Positions 49,692 through 58,648 of a DNA stretch of 64,000 bases are shown piece after piece. Source of the DNA: Yersinia artesiana (GTDB lineage Bacteria; Pseudomonadota; Gammaproteobacteria; Enterobacterales; Enterobacteriaceae); NCBI RefSeq assembly GCF_902726545.1, contig NZ_CACVAD010000002.1, forward strand, positions 1-64,000. The letters run 5' to 3'. Below the pieces are notes generated by a model. It made no database searches. It was not told the DNA's origin and saw only the letters and a list, made by a program, of their open reading frames with translations. How positions within the stretch are numbered: the first letter of the stretch is position 1; every line of letters starts with the position of its first letter. A program made the position numbers and the translations under genes.

Positions 49692-50219
49692 TTAACCGGT
49701 AATTTCTGCCAGACTCAGTTCTTCGCTGATCTGTTTTACCCAAGCTTCAACGCGCTCATTTGTCAATTCTGGCTGGCGATCTTCATCTATCGCTAAACCA
49801 ATAAAGTGATCGTCATCCGCCAGGCCTTTGGACGCTTCAAAGTGGTAACCCGCTGTTGGCCAGTGACCGACAATAGCAGCACCGCGTGGTTCGATGATAT
49901 CGCGCACCGTTCCCATCGCATCACAGAAATATTCTGCGTAATCTTCCTGATCGCCACAGCCAAATATAGCCACCAGCTTGCCGTTGAAATCAATCTCTTC
50001 CAGTGTCGGGAAGAAATCATCCCAATCGCACTGCGCTTCACCGTAATACCAGGTTGGGATACCGAGCAGCAGGATATCGAAGCCTTCTAAATCTTCTTTA
50101 CTGCTTTTGGCAATGTCGTGAACCTCAGCAACATCTTTGCCCAGTTGCTTTTGGATCATCTTGGCAATGTTTTCGGTATTGCCAGTATCGCTGCCAAAGA
50201 AAATGCCTACAGTTGCCAT
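49692..50219 (-). CDS. fldA: Flavodoxin 1 FldA
   Basis: This 175-residue long-chain flavodoxin has the FMN phosphate loop 'FFGSDTGNTENIAK' near 8-21 and FMN-flanking 'GIPTWYYGEAQCDWDD' and 'FGCGDQEDYAEYFCDA'. It donates electrons to radical-SAM and other enzymes, such as LipA and MiaB encoded here. The gene order fldA-fur is conserved. Confidence 0.97.
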   Translation of the reverse strand: MATVGIFFGSDTGNTENIAKMIQKQLGKDVAEVHDIAKSSKEDLEGFDILLLGIPTWYYGEAQCDWDDFFPTLEEIDFNGKLVAIFGCGDQEDYAEYFCDAMGTVRDIIEPRGAAIVGHWPTAGYHFEASKGLADDDHFIGLAIDEDRQPELTNERVEAWVKQISEELSLAEITG

Positions 50220-50367
50220 ATAACTTAATACCTTTTAAATTCAAATTGTTATGCAAATCACTGAGCGCCAGACCCAATAATATAACACATGTATAGGCCG
50301 ATATAATGCCAGAAAACCTCGTCCGGCCGATATCAAGATTATGCGATATTAAATTTTTGTGAGTGGC

Positions 50368-50394
50368 TCAACCTTATAACCTCATTGCCGATAA
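50368..50394 (+). promoter_or_regulatory. Sigma-28 (FliA) promoter of the chemoreceptor gene
   Basis: TCAA, 15 bases, then GCCGATAA. The -10 is an exact match to the flagellar sigma-28 consensus and the -35 matches at 3 of 4. The receptor ATG lies about 48 bases downstream of the -10. Confidence 0.75.
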
Positions 50395-50441
50395 CAGCGG
50401 TGTAACCGAATGGTTGCAATTTGCAGTGAAGGAGAACAAAC

Positions 50442-52100
50442 ATGCAGTTTTTAAGAAATATTTCTATCAGAGCCGCGCTGCTTTGGGTGCTTGGGGCATT
50501 TTGCCTGCTATGGGGCGGTGTATCTGGTTATACGTTGCTATCGCTGAATCAACTGACTCAATCGTCTAATGCTAATAGTGTGTTGGTTGAAAACATGAAT
50601 TTGGTCAATCAGGGGACGGATCAATATTTTCGGATGGTGACACGTCTGGCTCGTTCAGTCGATTACCGTCAGAGCGGCAATATTGCGGATGCAGATAAGG
50701 AACTTAAATCATCCAGTGCAGCACTTGAAAATCTGAAACAGAAGTTGGCACAGTTTAAAGCCATCGACCATGCACAGATTGATCCCGCGTTGGTCAATGG
50801 GGTGATTGATGGATGGAGCGGATTAATTGATCAAGGTGTTACGCCGCTGTATCAGGCGGCAATGGCTAATAATAGTGCGGCTTATCAGGATCTAGCGAAA
50901 AAGACGGTGCCAGCATTGAGTCGCCAATATGGCTCTGTTGCGGAGAATTTTAATCAAGCTGCATCCAAGGCCATCGGGGTAGCTAAAGAGCAATTTGCTC
51001 ACCTGACAAAAGTGAGCAGCATGACATTAATCTCTGCTTTGGTGGCCGGATTAGTGATTTTACTGGCAACTGATCGCTACCTGTTGGCTAATCTGGTTCG
51101 GCCATTGGATGATATTCGTGCACATTTTCGTGTGATTTCCTCCGGCCAACTGGGCCAGCCCATTACCGATTTTGGTCGTAATTGTGTTGGGCAATTGTTT
51201 CCGTTGCTACGTGATGTGCAAGCCAGTTTGGTCAATACGGTAAAAGCTATCCGCAGTAGCACTGATGGAATTTATCACGGAGCGGCAGAAATCTCTGCTG
51301 GTAATACGGATTTATCATCGCGCACTGAGCAGCAGGCGGCTGCATTGGAAGAGACGGCTGCCAGTATGGAGCAGTTAACAGCCACGGTAAAACACAATGC
51401 GGATAATGCACATCATGCCAGCCAACTGGCGGCAAATGCTTCTATCACCGCCAAAAAAGGTGGGGCGCTGGTGGCCGATGTGGTTCATACCATGGATGAG
51501 ATTTCAGCCAGTTCACGCAAAATAGCCGACATTACAACCGTAATTAATAGTATCGCTTTCCAGACCAATATTCTGGCACTGAATGCTGCCGTTGAAGCGG
51601 CCAGAGCAGGTGAACAAGGCCGTGGCTTCGCCGTGGTTGCCAGTGAAGTCCGTAATTTGGCCCAACGCAGCGCTCAAGCGGCAAAAGAGATTGATAGCCT
51701 GATAACCGAGTCTGTCAGCAGGGTTAGCAGCGGTTCGGCTTTGGTAGAAAGTGCCGGAATAACCATGGATGAAATTGTTCGCTCCATCACCAATGTCACC
51801 GATTTAATGGGTGAGATAGCATCGGCATCAGATGAGCAAAGCAAAGGCATCACTCAGGTCGGGCAGGCGGTGGCTGAAATGGACAGTGTGACTCAGCAAA
51901 ATGCCGCGCTGGTACAGCAAGCTTCGCGGGCGGCTGCTGCATTAGAAGAACAGGCAACTCAGTTAAACCAGGCCGTGGCAGTGTTTAAATTGCAATCAGA
52001 TGATGCGCGGGTAAAACCGGTAGCCAAACCTCGGGCGACGGTATTAACAGCAGCGCCTGTTGCCAAGATAGACAACAACGCAAACTGGGAAACTTTCTAA
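50442..52100 (+). CDS. Methyl-accepting chemotaxis protein
   Basis: This 552-residue chemoreceptor has a first membrane helix (about 10-32), a periplasmic four-helix-bundle ligand domain (about 33-190), a second helix (about 192-213), HAMP (about 215-267) and a cytoplasmic signalling domain with hairpin tip '[28 protein letters not shown]'. It ends in the pentapeptide NWETF, the CheR/CheB tether of major receptors such as Tsr. 'gaagga' precedes the ATG. It is absent at this place in E. coli. The ligand is unknown. Confidence 0.93.
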   Translation: MQFLRNISIRAALLWVLGAFCLLWGGVSGYTLLSLNQLTQSSNANSVLVENMNLVNQGTDQYFRMVTRLARSVDYRQSGNIADADKELKSSSAALENLKQKLAQFKAIDHAQIDPALVNGVIDGWSGLIDQGVTPLYQAAMANNSAAYQDLAKKTVPALSRQYGSVAENFNQAASKAIGVAKEQFAHLTKVSSMTLISALVAGLVILLATDRYLLANLVRPLDDIRAHFRVISSGQLGQPITDFGRNCVGQLFPLLRDVQASLVNTVKAIRSSTDGIYHGAAEISAGNTDLSSRTEQQAAALEETAASMEQLTATVKHNADNAHHASQLAANASITAKKGGALVADVVHTMDEISASSRKIADITTVINSIAFQTNILALNAAVEAARAGEQGRGFAVVASEVRNLAQRSAQAAKEIDSLITESVSRVSSGSALVESAGITMDEIVRSITNVTDLMGEIASASDEQSKGITQVGQAVAEMDSVTQQNAALVQQASRAAAALEEQATQLNQAVAVFKLQSDDARVKPVAKPRATVLTAAPVAKIDNNANWETF

Positions 52101-52166
52101 AACTGGGGGTAGGGATATTGGCGTGGCGTAATCACTTACGCCACGCCGTCGTGATAACCGATAGGG

Positions 52167-52454
52167 TCAAAACCCTTCTTGTGAGTGTGCTAATTGAGCC
52201 AACAACATCTGTTCAATCAGTTCACTACGGCTGATGTTACGTTGCTCAGCAAGGCTATTGAGAGCATCGACGGCATCGGCATTAATTTTCAGTTCCACGC
52301 GCCGTAAACCACGTACTTTATCGCGCCGTAGTTGATTTCGCTTATTAATTCTAAGCTGTTCATCACGGGATAATGGGTTTGTTTTCGGGCGCCCCGGACG
52401 GCGTTCATCTGCGAACAGATCCAGCGTCGTGCGATCCGTTTGTTCTTTTGCCAT
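52167..52454 (-). CDS. ybfE: YbfE ribbon-helix-helix-like protein
   Basis: This 95-residue basic protein has a C-terminal 'RRVELKINADAVDALNSLAEQRNISRSELIEQML' in outline, which looks like a ribbon-helix-helix DNA-binding fold. In E. coli the gene is LexA-regulated; I found no convincing LexA box here. It sits between fldA and ybfF with the chemoreceptor gene inserted next to it. A 14-bp palindrome lies about 28 bases upstream. Confidence 0.88.
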   Translation of the reverse strand: MAKEQTDRTTLDLFADERRPGRPKTNPLSRDEQLRINKRNQLRRDKVRGLRRVELKINADAVDALNSLAEQRNISRSELIEQMLLAQLAHSQEGF

Positions 52455-52797
52455 AGGTAGCGGTACTACAAGGGATTTACATCAGAAATTTCTGACGATT
52501 CGGTTTACACGTTTCAGGCCGATACCTTTCTGACTTGATGCTGCTGATAACGCCACAACATCCATTCAGTTGGGTATGAACCAACAGCCTGAATTTGCAT
52601 TTGCTACCAAACACCGGAGCAAATTTATAGCGCGCCATAATACCCTAGCCAACCGAGCAACGACAATGCCTTACTGTGATTAGATTGGGCTAATTCATTC
52701 TTTTTTGCACAATTTTTCCACAGGAAATACATTTCTTTTCCCCAGGGTATGATTTTTAATCAACATCCATCACGCGTAGTTCGCTTTTTGTTCAGTG
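52455..52797. other. Intergenic region between ybfF and ybfE
   Basis: About 340 bases. It holds the ybfE promoter, the palindrome at 52482-52495 and a segment near 52517-52545 that resembles the left arm of the inverted repeat at 8499-8551. No gene was seen. Confidence 0.4.
52482..52495. promoter_or_regulatory. Perfect 14-bp palindrome upstream of ybfE
   Basis: tcagaaatttctga is self-complementary. It lies about 28 bases before the ybfE ATG, a good place for an operator, possibly for YbfE itself. Confidence 0.4.
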
Positions 52798-53580
52798 TTA
52801 TTTTTCGCCAGCGCTATCTTCATCAATAAAGCGGTGAATGGCGCGTAAGACAGAATCTGGTTTTTCTGCATGCACCCAGTGACCGGTTCCGGCGACAACA
52901 TGGGCGCGAGCTTGTGGGAATTGACGGGCAATCTCATCGCGATAGCTGTCTTGAATATAAGGTGATAATTCACCGCGAATAAACAAAATGGGATGCGGCC
53001 AGGGAGGAATAGGTTGCCAGCCGACAATATTTTCGTATTGATCCCACAATGCCGGCACATTAAACCGCCACTCACCGTTATGGAATGATTTCAATAAGAA
53101 CTGAATGACACCTTCTTCCTTTATTAACTCGCGCATCAGTTGAGCGGCTTCCTGGCGTTGAGTCACACCTGCGGCGCTCACTGCATTAATAGCGGTAAAA
53201 ATACTATCATGACGGCGCACTTGATAATCGATGGGGGCGACATCTATTACTATCAGCTTTTCGATGCGGTCGGACGCAATTGCTGTCATGGCCATCGCCA
53301 CTTTCCCCCCCATGGAATGCCCAATGATAATTGCTTTTTTGATCTCAAGCCCTTCCATCAGTTCCAGCACATCCTGCGCCATATCAGGATAATTCACCTC
53401 AGGTGATCGCGGGGATAAACCGTGATCGCGCAAATCGACCTGAATCACGTCATGGTCTTTGTGTAAATCGCGAGCTAATACACCGAGGTTATCAAGGTTA
53501 CCAAATAACCCATGAATCAAGATGATCGGCAGGGAAGCTGTGGGATAAAGTGCATTTTGTCGGCGGAAGTTTAATTTCAT
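52798..53580 (-). CDS. ybfF: Esterase YbfF (alpha/beta hydrolase)
   Basis: From the ATG at 53580 ('MKLNFRRQ', as in E. coli) the protein has about 260 residues. Alpha/beta-hydrolase features are 'ILIHGLFGNLDNLG', nucleophile Ser in 'GHSMGG' near 93 and the catalytic His in 'GTGHWVHAEKP'. E. coli YbfF hydrolyses short acyl esters including acyl-CoA in vitro. An ATG four codons upstream is an alternative. It is divergent from seqA. Confidence 0.93.
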   Translation of the reverse strand: MKLNFRRQNALYPTASLPIILIHGLFGNLDNLGVLARDLHKDHDVIQVDLRDHGLSPRSPEVNYPDMAQDVLELMEGLEIKKAIIIGHSMGGKVAMAMTAIASDRIEKLIVIDVAPIDYQVRRHDSIFTAINAVSAAGVTQRQEAAQLMRELIKEEGVIQFLLKSFHNGEWRFNVPALWDQYENIVGWQPIPPWPHPILFIRGELSPYIQDSYRDEIARQFPQARAHVVAGTGHWVHAEKPDSVLRAIHRFIDEDSAGEK

Positions 53581-53784
53581 GGCAAAGTTCATACTGAGAG
53601 ATATTGTGGTTAGGGTATCATGACTCAGCGAGGCTGTACTGCTTCACGATTAGGGTTAATGTGGGTTATTTAAGTCGTGGCTAATGTATTGGGCATTTAT
53701 CGCGGATAAAGGTACTCGTTAGCGCGCTTTGACTTTATAATCCTAAGATATGCATAAGAAAGTAGAAAACCGTACTGGATAAAG

Positions 53785-54324
53785 ATGAAAACTATTGAAC
53801 TCGACGAAGAACTTTATCGCTATATTGCCAGCCATACGCAACACATTGGCGAAAGCGCGTCCGATATTTTACGACGTATGCTGAAGTTTACGGCCGGTCA
53901 GCCGGTAGCGGGCTTATCTACCAATAATGTTGCCGGTCATGATGTCGCCAAAACAGCGACGGCTCCAGCACCGAAGGATAGGGTTCGCGCGGTACGTGAA
54001 TTACTGTTATCTGATGAGTATGCTGAGCAAAATCGGGCGGTTAACCGTTTTATGTTGGTGCTTTCGACTTTATATACCTTAGATGCTCAGGCATTTGCCG
54101 AGGCAACGGAGTCCTTACATGGTCGCACCCGGGTCTATTTTGCCGGTGACCAACAGACTTTGTTGCAAAACGGGACACACACCAAACCTAAACACGTACC
54201 TGGTACGCCATACTGGGTTATTACCAATACTAATACCGAGCGTAAACGCAGCATGGTGCAACATATCATGCTGGCGATGCAGTTCCCGCCGGATTTGACT
54301 GACAAGGTGTGTGGAACTATCTAA
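53785..54324 (+). CDS. seqA: Negative modulator of replication initiation SeqA
   Basis: This 179-residue protein has an N-terminal oligomerisation segment 'MKTIELDEELYRYIASHT' and a C-terminal domain (about 65-179) that binds hemimethylated GATC pairs ('TNTNTERKRSMVQHIM'). SeqA sequesters new origins. The linker (about 40-65) is longer and more Ala/Thr-rich than I recall for E. coli. It is followed by pgm, as is conserved. Confidence 0.96.
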   Translation: MKTIELDEELYRYIASHTQHIGESASDILRRMLKFTAGQPVAGLSTNNVAGHDVAKTATAPAPKDRVRAVRELLLSDEYAEQNRAVNRFMLVLSTLYTLDAQAFAEATESLHGRTRVYFAGDQQTLLQNGTHTKPKHVPGTPYWVITNTNTERKRSMVQHIMLAMQFPPDLTDKVCGTI

Positions 54325-54416
54325 TTTCGTTGAAACGATCCCCCAAGAAGTTGGAGTTGCAGGCCGCGAATACTCCTGCAATTTGCACAATGATGGATAG
54401 ATAGGGAGTAGTAACT

Positions 54417-56060
54417 GTGGCTAATCACCCTCGTGCCGGGCAAGCGACCCAGCAAAGCGATTTGATTAATGTTGCTCAGTTGACGTCGCAATATTATGTA
54501 TTGCAACCTGAAGCTGAAAATCAGGCCCATGCGGTCAAATTTGGGACGTCAGGCCACCGTGGCAGCTCATTGCGCCACAGTTTTAATGAAGCCCATATTT
54601 TGGCAATCGCTCAGGCGATAGCTGAAGTTCGTCACCAGCACGGTATTACTGGCCCGTGCTATGTGGGTAAAGATACTCATGCGCTGTCAGAGCCAGCCTT
54701 TATTTCCGTATTGGAAGTATTGACCGCGAATGGCGTGAATGTGGTGGTGCAGCAAGATAATGGTTTCACACCGACCCCAGCTATTTCCCACGCGATTTTG
54801 TGCTATAACGCGCAAGGCAAAGATCTGGCTGACGGCATTGTTATCACGCCGTCACACAACCCGCCGGAAGATGGCGGTATCAAGTACAATCCACCGAATG
54901 GCGGCCCGGCCGATACCAATCTCACCTCGGTGATTGAAAAACGCGCCAATCAGTTGCTCAGTCTGAAATTAGAGGGTGTTAAACGCCAGACACTGGATAA
55001 AGCCTGGCGTGGTAATCATCTGCGTGAGCAGGATTTGATTCAGCCATACGTAGAAGGTTTGGTCGATGTAGTTGATATCCCCGCGATTCAAAAGGCCGGT
55101 TTGAAATTAGGTGTTGATCCCCTCGGTGGCTCCGGTATTGCCTACTGGCAGCGGATTGGCGAGCACTATAAGTTAGATCTGACACTGGTTAATGATTCCA
55201 TTGATCAGACATTCCGCTTTATGCATCTGGATCATGATGGTGTGATCCGTATGGATTGTTCATCTGAATGCGCGATGGCGGGTTTGCTGGCTTTGCGTGA
55301 TAAATTCGATTTGGCCTTCGCCAATGATCCCGATTATGACCGTCACGGCATCGTCACACCTGCGGGCTTAATGAACCCTAACCATTATCTTGCGGTATCA
55401 ATCAATTACCTGTTCCAGCATCGTCCACAATGGGGCGCAGATGTGGCGGTGGGCAAAACGCTGGTTTCCAGCGCGATGATTGATAGAGTGGTGGCTGATT
55501 TGGGCCGTAAGCTGGTGGAAGTACCGGTGGGTTTCAAATGGTTTGTGGATGGTCTGCACGACGGCAGCTTTGGGTTTGGTGGTGAAGAGAGCGCCGGAGC
55601 ATCTTTCCTGCGTTTTAACGGCAAGCCTTGGTCGACGGATAAAGACGGCATTATCATGTGCTTGTTGGCGGCAGAGATCACCGCGGTTACCGGTAAGAAT
55701 CCGCAACAGCATTATGACGATTTAGCACGCCGCTTTGGTGCACCAAGCTATAACCGTATTCAGGCTCCGGCAACACAGGCACAGAAAAATGCCTTGTCCA
55801 AGTTGTCCCCTGAAATGGTGAAAGCCAGTACACTGGCAGGTGACGCTATCACCGCGCGTTTAACCGCCGCGCCAGGTAATGGCGCATCCATAGGTGGGTT
55901 GAAAGTGATGACGGAAAATGGCTGGTTTGCTGCGCGCCCATCGGGTACCGAAGACGCCTACAAGATTTACTGTGAAAGCTTCCTTGGCGCAGAGCACCGC
56001 GAAAAGATAGAGCAGGAAGCCGTCGATATTGTTAGCGACGTACTGACAGGTAAGCCGTAG
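54417..56060 (+). CDS. pgm: Phosphoglucomutase Pgm
   Basis: This 547-residue alpha-phosphohexomutase has '[11 protein letters not shown]' near the N-terminus, the phosphoserine S146 in '[11 protein letters not shown]', the metal loop 'DPDYDRHG' and sugar-binding 'GEESAGAS'. It interconverts glucose-1-P and glucose-6-P. The start is GTG at 54417, after 'agggag', aligning with the E. coli N-terminus. Confidence 0.97.
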   Translation: MANHPRAGQATQQSDLINVAQLTSQYYVLQPEAENQAHAVKFGTSGHRGSSLRHSFNEAHILAIAQAIAEVRHQHGITGPCYVGKDTHALSEPAFISVLEVLTANGVNVVVQQDNGFTPTPAISHAILCYNAQGKDLADGIVITPSHNPPEDGGIKYNPPNGGPADTNLTSVIEKRANQLLSLKLEGVKRQTLDKAWRGNHLREQDLIQPYVEGLVDVVDIPAIQKAGLKLGVDPLGGSGIAYWQRIGEHYKLDLTLVNDSIDQTFRFMHLDHDGVIRMDCSSECAMAGLLALRDKFDLAFANDPDYDRHGIVTPAGLMNPNHYLAVSINYLFQHRPQWGADVAVGKTLVSSAMIDRVVADLGRKLVEVPVGFKWFVDGLHDGSFGFGGEESAGASFLRFNGKPWSTDKDGIIMCLLAAEITAVTGKNPQQHYDDLARRFGAPSYNRIQAPATQAQKNALSKLSPEMVKASTLAGDAITARLTAAPGNGASIGGLKVMTENGWFAARPSGTEDAYKIYCESFLGAEHREKIEQEAVDIVSDVLTGKP

Positions 56061-56070
56061 TCTCGGGCAA

Positions 56071-56096
56071 GAAATAGCGCCAAGTGGCGCTATTTC
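56071..56096. terminator. Bidirectional terminator between pgm and the RTX gene
   Basis: gaaatagcgcc / ggcgctatttc is an 11-bp perfect stem with an aagt loop between the convergent pgm and RTX-protein genes. Confidence 0.8.
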
Positions 56097-56126
56097 GCCT
56101 ATGATAATTTAAATAACGTATGACTT

Positions 56127-57224
56127 TTACTGATTTTTTGCCGTAATAACGCTGTTGACGTAATTGTTCAGCGCCATCTGGCGATTTAAATAATTTATAT
56201 TGAATTGTGCAGCTTCCTTGGGCGCAAAAGAAGAAAGTGCATGAGTAATATAACTGATATCGGGTGAATTATCGCCAAAATACAAAGTGTTTTCCAAATA
56301 CATTTCGCGCAATGCATTATTTTTTTCGATCAGAATATCACTTAGTTTTCTCTCTGACGTTTTCTCAGTATCAGGCATTTTATCGCAAAAAACTTCAGAT
56401 AAATCAGTGTAATAATGATCACCAAAATCTTTTATATGGTTTAATTTCATTAATGTTTTTTCAGGGTTTTGTGCATTTCTGTTTACTATATTATTAATTA
56501 CCATTGTATGACATTTTTTATCATTCTCGCTGCCATGGCGAAGGTATGATCGGGTATGTAAATTTTTAACTTTATAACCATCTTCAGCATATTGATTATG
56601 GATAACGATAACGAGATTATTCGCATGAGATTCTGTGCTCGATATCATTAGATGATTACCGTAGCGTTCGAATTTCAATTGATGGAAAAAATAATCATCT
56701 ATACTAATAGTATTATTTTCATCACTATATTCAACTATCATGTTAATGCCATCATGAGCAGAGAATACATATAAATCATTACCTGCCCCCCCCGCTAAAT
56801 AGTCATTATTTTTTTGCCCTTCAATTCTATCGTTTCCTTTCCCACCAAATATTATATCATTGCCGCGTTGACTACCGTCATGAGGGGATATGGTGCGAGA
56901 CTCACTGTGTTCATCATCGCCATATAAATCATCTATACCGTCACCGCCATCGAGAATGTCATTACCCGCTCCCCCCCATAAGCCATCATTACCTTCACCA
57001 CCAATTAATATATCATTATCCTCCTGGCCAAACAGGGAATCAAAAGACTTATTACCAATAATAATATCGTGACCTTTACCACCCGCCAAGTTATCATTCT
57101 TATCCCCACCAATAATAATATCATTATCAGCACCAGCAATGACTTTACGACTAATTACGGGTGACTGATTTTCGCCATTGAACGGTTTTTCTTTATTTTC
57201 CGCTCTAATTTGTTGATGATTCAA
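56127..57224 (-). CDS. Orphan RTX-repeat (calcium-binding) protein
   Basis: This 365-residue protein starts at a TTG at 57224 preceded by 'aaggaa'. Residues about 28-160 hold about 12 nonapeptide RTX repeats (GGxGxDxUx type, e.g. 'GGAGNDILDG', 'GGKGNDRIEG'), which bind calcium as a beta-roll. About 160-225 resembles the haemolysin-type calcium-binding-related domain ('NNTISIDDYFFHQLKFERYGNHLMIS' in outline). The last 140 residues are unknown. The repeats are N-terminal, opposite to most secreted RTX proteins, and no type I secretion genes are nearby. The gene is AT-rich and probably acquired. Confidence 0.75.
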   Translation of the reverse strand: MNHQQIRAENKEKPFNGENQSPVISRKVIAGADNDIIIGGDKNDNLAGGKGHDIIIGNKSFDSLFGQEDNDILIGGEGNDGLWGGAGNDILDGGDGIDDLYGDDEHSESRTISPHDGSQRGNDIIFGGKGNDRIEGQKNNDYLAGGAGNDLYVFSAHDGINMIVEYSDENNTISIDDYFFHQLKFERYGNHLMISSTESHANNLVIVIHNQYAEDGYKVKNLHTRSYLRHGSENDKKCHTMVINNIVNRNAQNPEKTLMKLNHIKDFGDHYYTDLSEVFCDKMPDTEKTSERKLSDILIEKNNALREMYLENTLYFGDNSPDISYITHALSSFAPKEAAQFNINYLNRQMALNNYVNSVITAKNQ

Positions 57225-57384
57225 AGTGATTTCCTTTTTATTGAGATGTGAGTGGCTTTTCTCCTTTGGGATTTTAATGAATAGTAGGGTGATGATAAAC
57301 TTAAATTATATTAAAGTTTATGCATTGCTCTTTAATTAAAGAAATATGTGCATTAATATTTCAAATTAAAATTAATTATAGAAT

Positions 57385-57403
57385 AAGCCTGAAGAACAGG
57401 CTT
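57385..57403 (-). terminator. Hairpin downstream of the EamA-type gene
   Basis: aagcctg / caggctt is a 7-bp stem with a 5-base loop, 35 bases after the stop of the membrane-protein gene. The flank is AT-rich. Confidence 0.5.
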
Positions 57404-57437
57404 GATAATATAACTTCCTGTTAATATTAATAATAAA

Positions 57438-57866
57438 TTATCCTAATGCCACCATTAAAGCTCCGGCGGTAATCAGTGCTACACCTAACCCGGCAATTAA
57501 TGAAATTTTCTCACCAAATAGAATAAACGCCAGAATAACCGCGAAAACCACACTGAGTTTATCTATTGGCGCGACTTGGGAAACATTGCCACTTTTGATA
57601 GCCATAAAGTAAAACAGCCAGGATAATGCCCCAGCAACACCGCTTAAGACCACAAACAAGAGCGCTTTTTTATCTGCTAATACGGTACCAACCAGATTGA
57701 ATTTCCCTTGAATAATCACTACGCCAACTAAAAATAGCGCCATCACCACAGCACGAACCGCGGTTGCGGTATTGGCATCTAAATGCTGCAAACCTATTTT
57801 ACCGAAGATAGCGACCAGAGAAGCTGAGAGGGCAGACAGCAGGGCGTAAATCAACCAAGTGCTCAT
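57438..57866 (-). CDS. EamA/DMT-family small membrane transporter
   Basis: This protein of about 142 residues has five hydrophobic segments and one EamA repeat ('SWLFYFMAIKSGNVSQVAPIDKLSVVFAVILAFILFGEKIS' in outline). Full EamA transporters have two repeats in about 300 residues; one-repeat members are known and may act as dimers. The substrate is unknown. The ATG at 57866 is preferred over the upstream TTG. It sits between kdpE and the RTX gene. Confidence 0.85.
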   Translation of the reverse strand: MSTWLIYALLSALSASLVAIFGKIGLQHLDANTATAVRAVVMALFLVGVVIIQGKFNLVGTVLADKKALLFVVLSGVAGALSWLFYFMAIKSGNVSQVAPIDKLSVVFAVILAFILFGEKISLIAGLGVALITAGALMVALG

Positions 57867-57958
57867 AATAAACAAGACCTATTATCATTAAAATCCTGAT
57901 GCTACGCCGTTGGGTTTATTATTCATAGCCTTAAAGAAATTTTATAACAAATCAATCG

Positions 57959-58648
57959 TTATGGGATAAAACGATAGCCGACACCGGTCTCCGTAATTAA
58001 GTGCTTCGGCCGGGTAGGGTCGCTTTCTAGTTTCTGGCGCAGGTGGCCCATATAAATGCGCAGATAGTGGCTGTGCTCAACATAATTCGGCCCCCAGACC
58101 TGGTTTAGCAATTGGCGTTGGGTAATGACCTTGCCAGTATTTGCCAATAACGCTGAAAGTAAGCGAAACTCGATGGGGGTCAGATGGAGGTCAACACCGG
58201 CGCGTGTGACCTGGCGGTTAATTAAATCCACACTGATATCTGAAAAATTCACCAGCGGGCTTTCCTGGCTACCCCCGCTGTGACGGCGCAAAGCCACCCG
58301 TACTCGCGCAAGTAATTCACTGATACCAAAAGGTTTGCTGAGATAGTCATCAGCACCAGCATCCAGCGCCGCAACTTTGTCTTCTTCGCTGTTGCGGGCT
58401 GATAACACAATTATTGGGATAGCGCTCCACTGGCGCAGATCCTGAATATAGCTCAGGCCGTCGCCATCCGGCAGACCCAAATCCAAAATGATCAGATCCG
58501 GTTTGCGTGTGCCAGCCTCAATCAGGCCCCGTTGTAGGGTATCGCTTTCAAATACGCGCCAGCCTTCACTTTCCAGCGCAATGCGGACAAAGCGGCGGAT
58601 CTCTTTTTCATCTTCGACGATGAGGATGTTAGTCGGCGATATAGTCAT
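57959..58648 (-). CDS. kdpE: Response regulator KdpE
   Basis: This 229-residue OmpR-type regulator has a receiver with acidic pocket E12-D13 and phospho-acceptor D56 ('LIILDLGLPDGDG'), and a C-terminal winged helix (about 130-228). With KdpD it activates kdpFABC when potassium is low. Its start overlaps the kdpD stop by 4 bases. Confidence 0.97.
   Translation of the reverse strand: MTISPTNILIVEDEKEIRRFVRIALESEGWRVFESDTLQRGLIEAGTRKPDLIILDLGLPDGDGLSYIQDLRQWSAIPIIVLSARNSEEDKVAALDAGADDYLSKPFGISELLARVRVALRRHSGGSQESPLVNFSDISVDLINRQVTRAGVDLHLTPIEFRLLSALLANTGKVITQRQLLNQVWGPNYVEHSHYLRIYMGHLRQKLESDPTRPKHLITETGVGYRFIP

Noticed and set aside
52440-52530. LexA box upstream of ybfE
   Set aside because: No CTGT-N8-ACAG-type sequence was found in the region.
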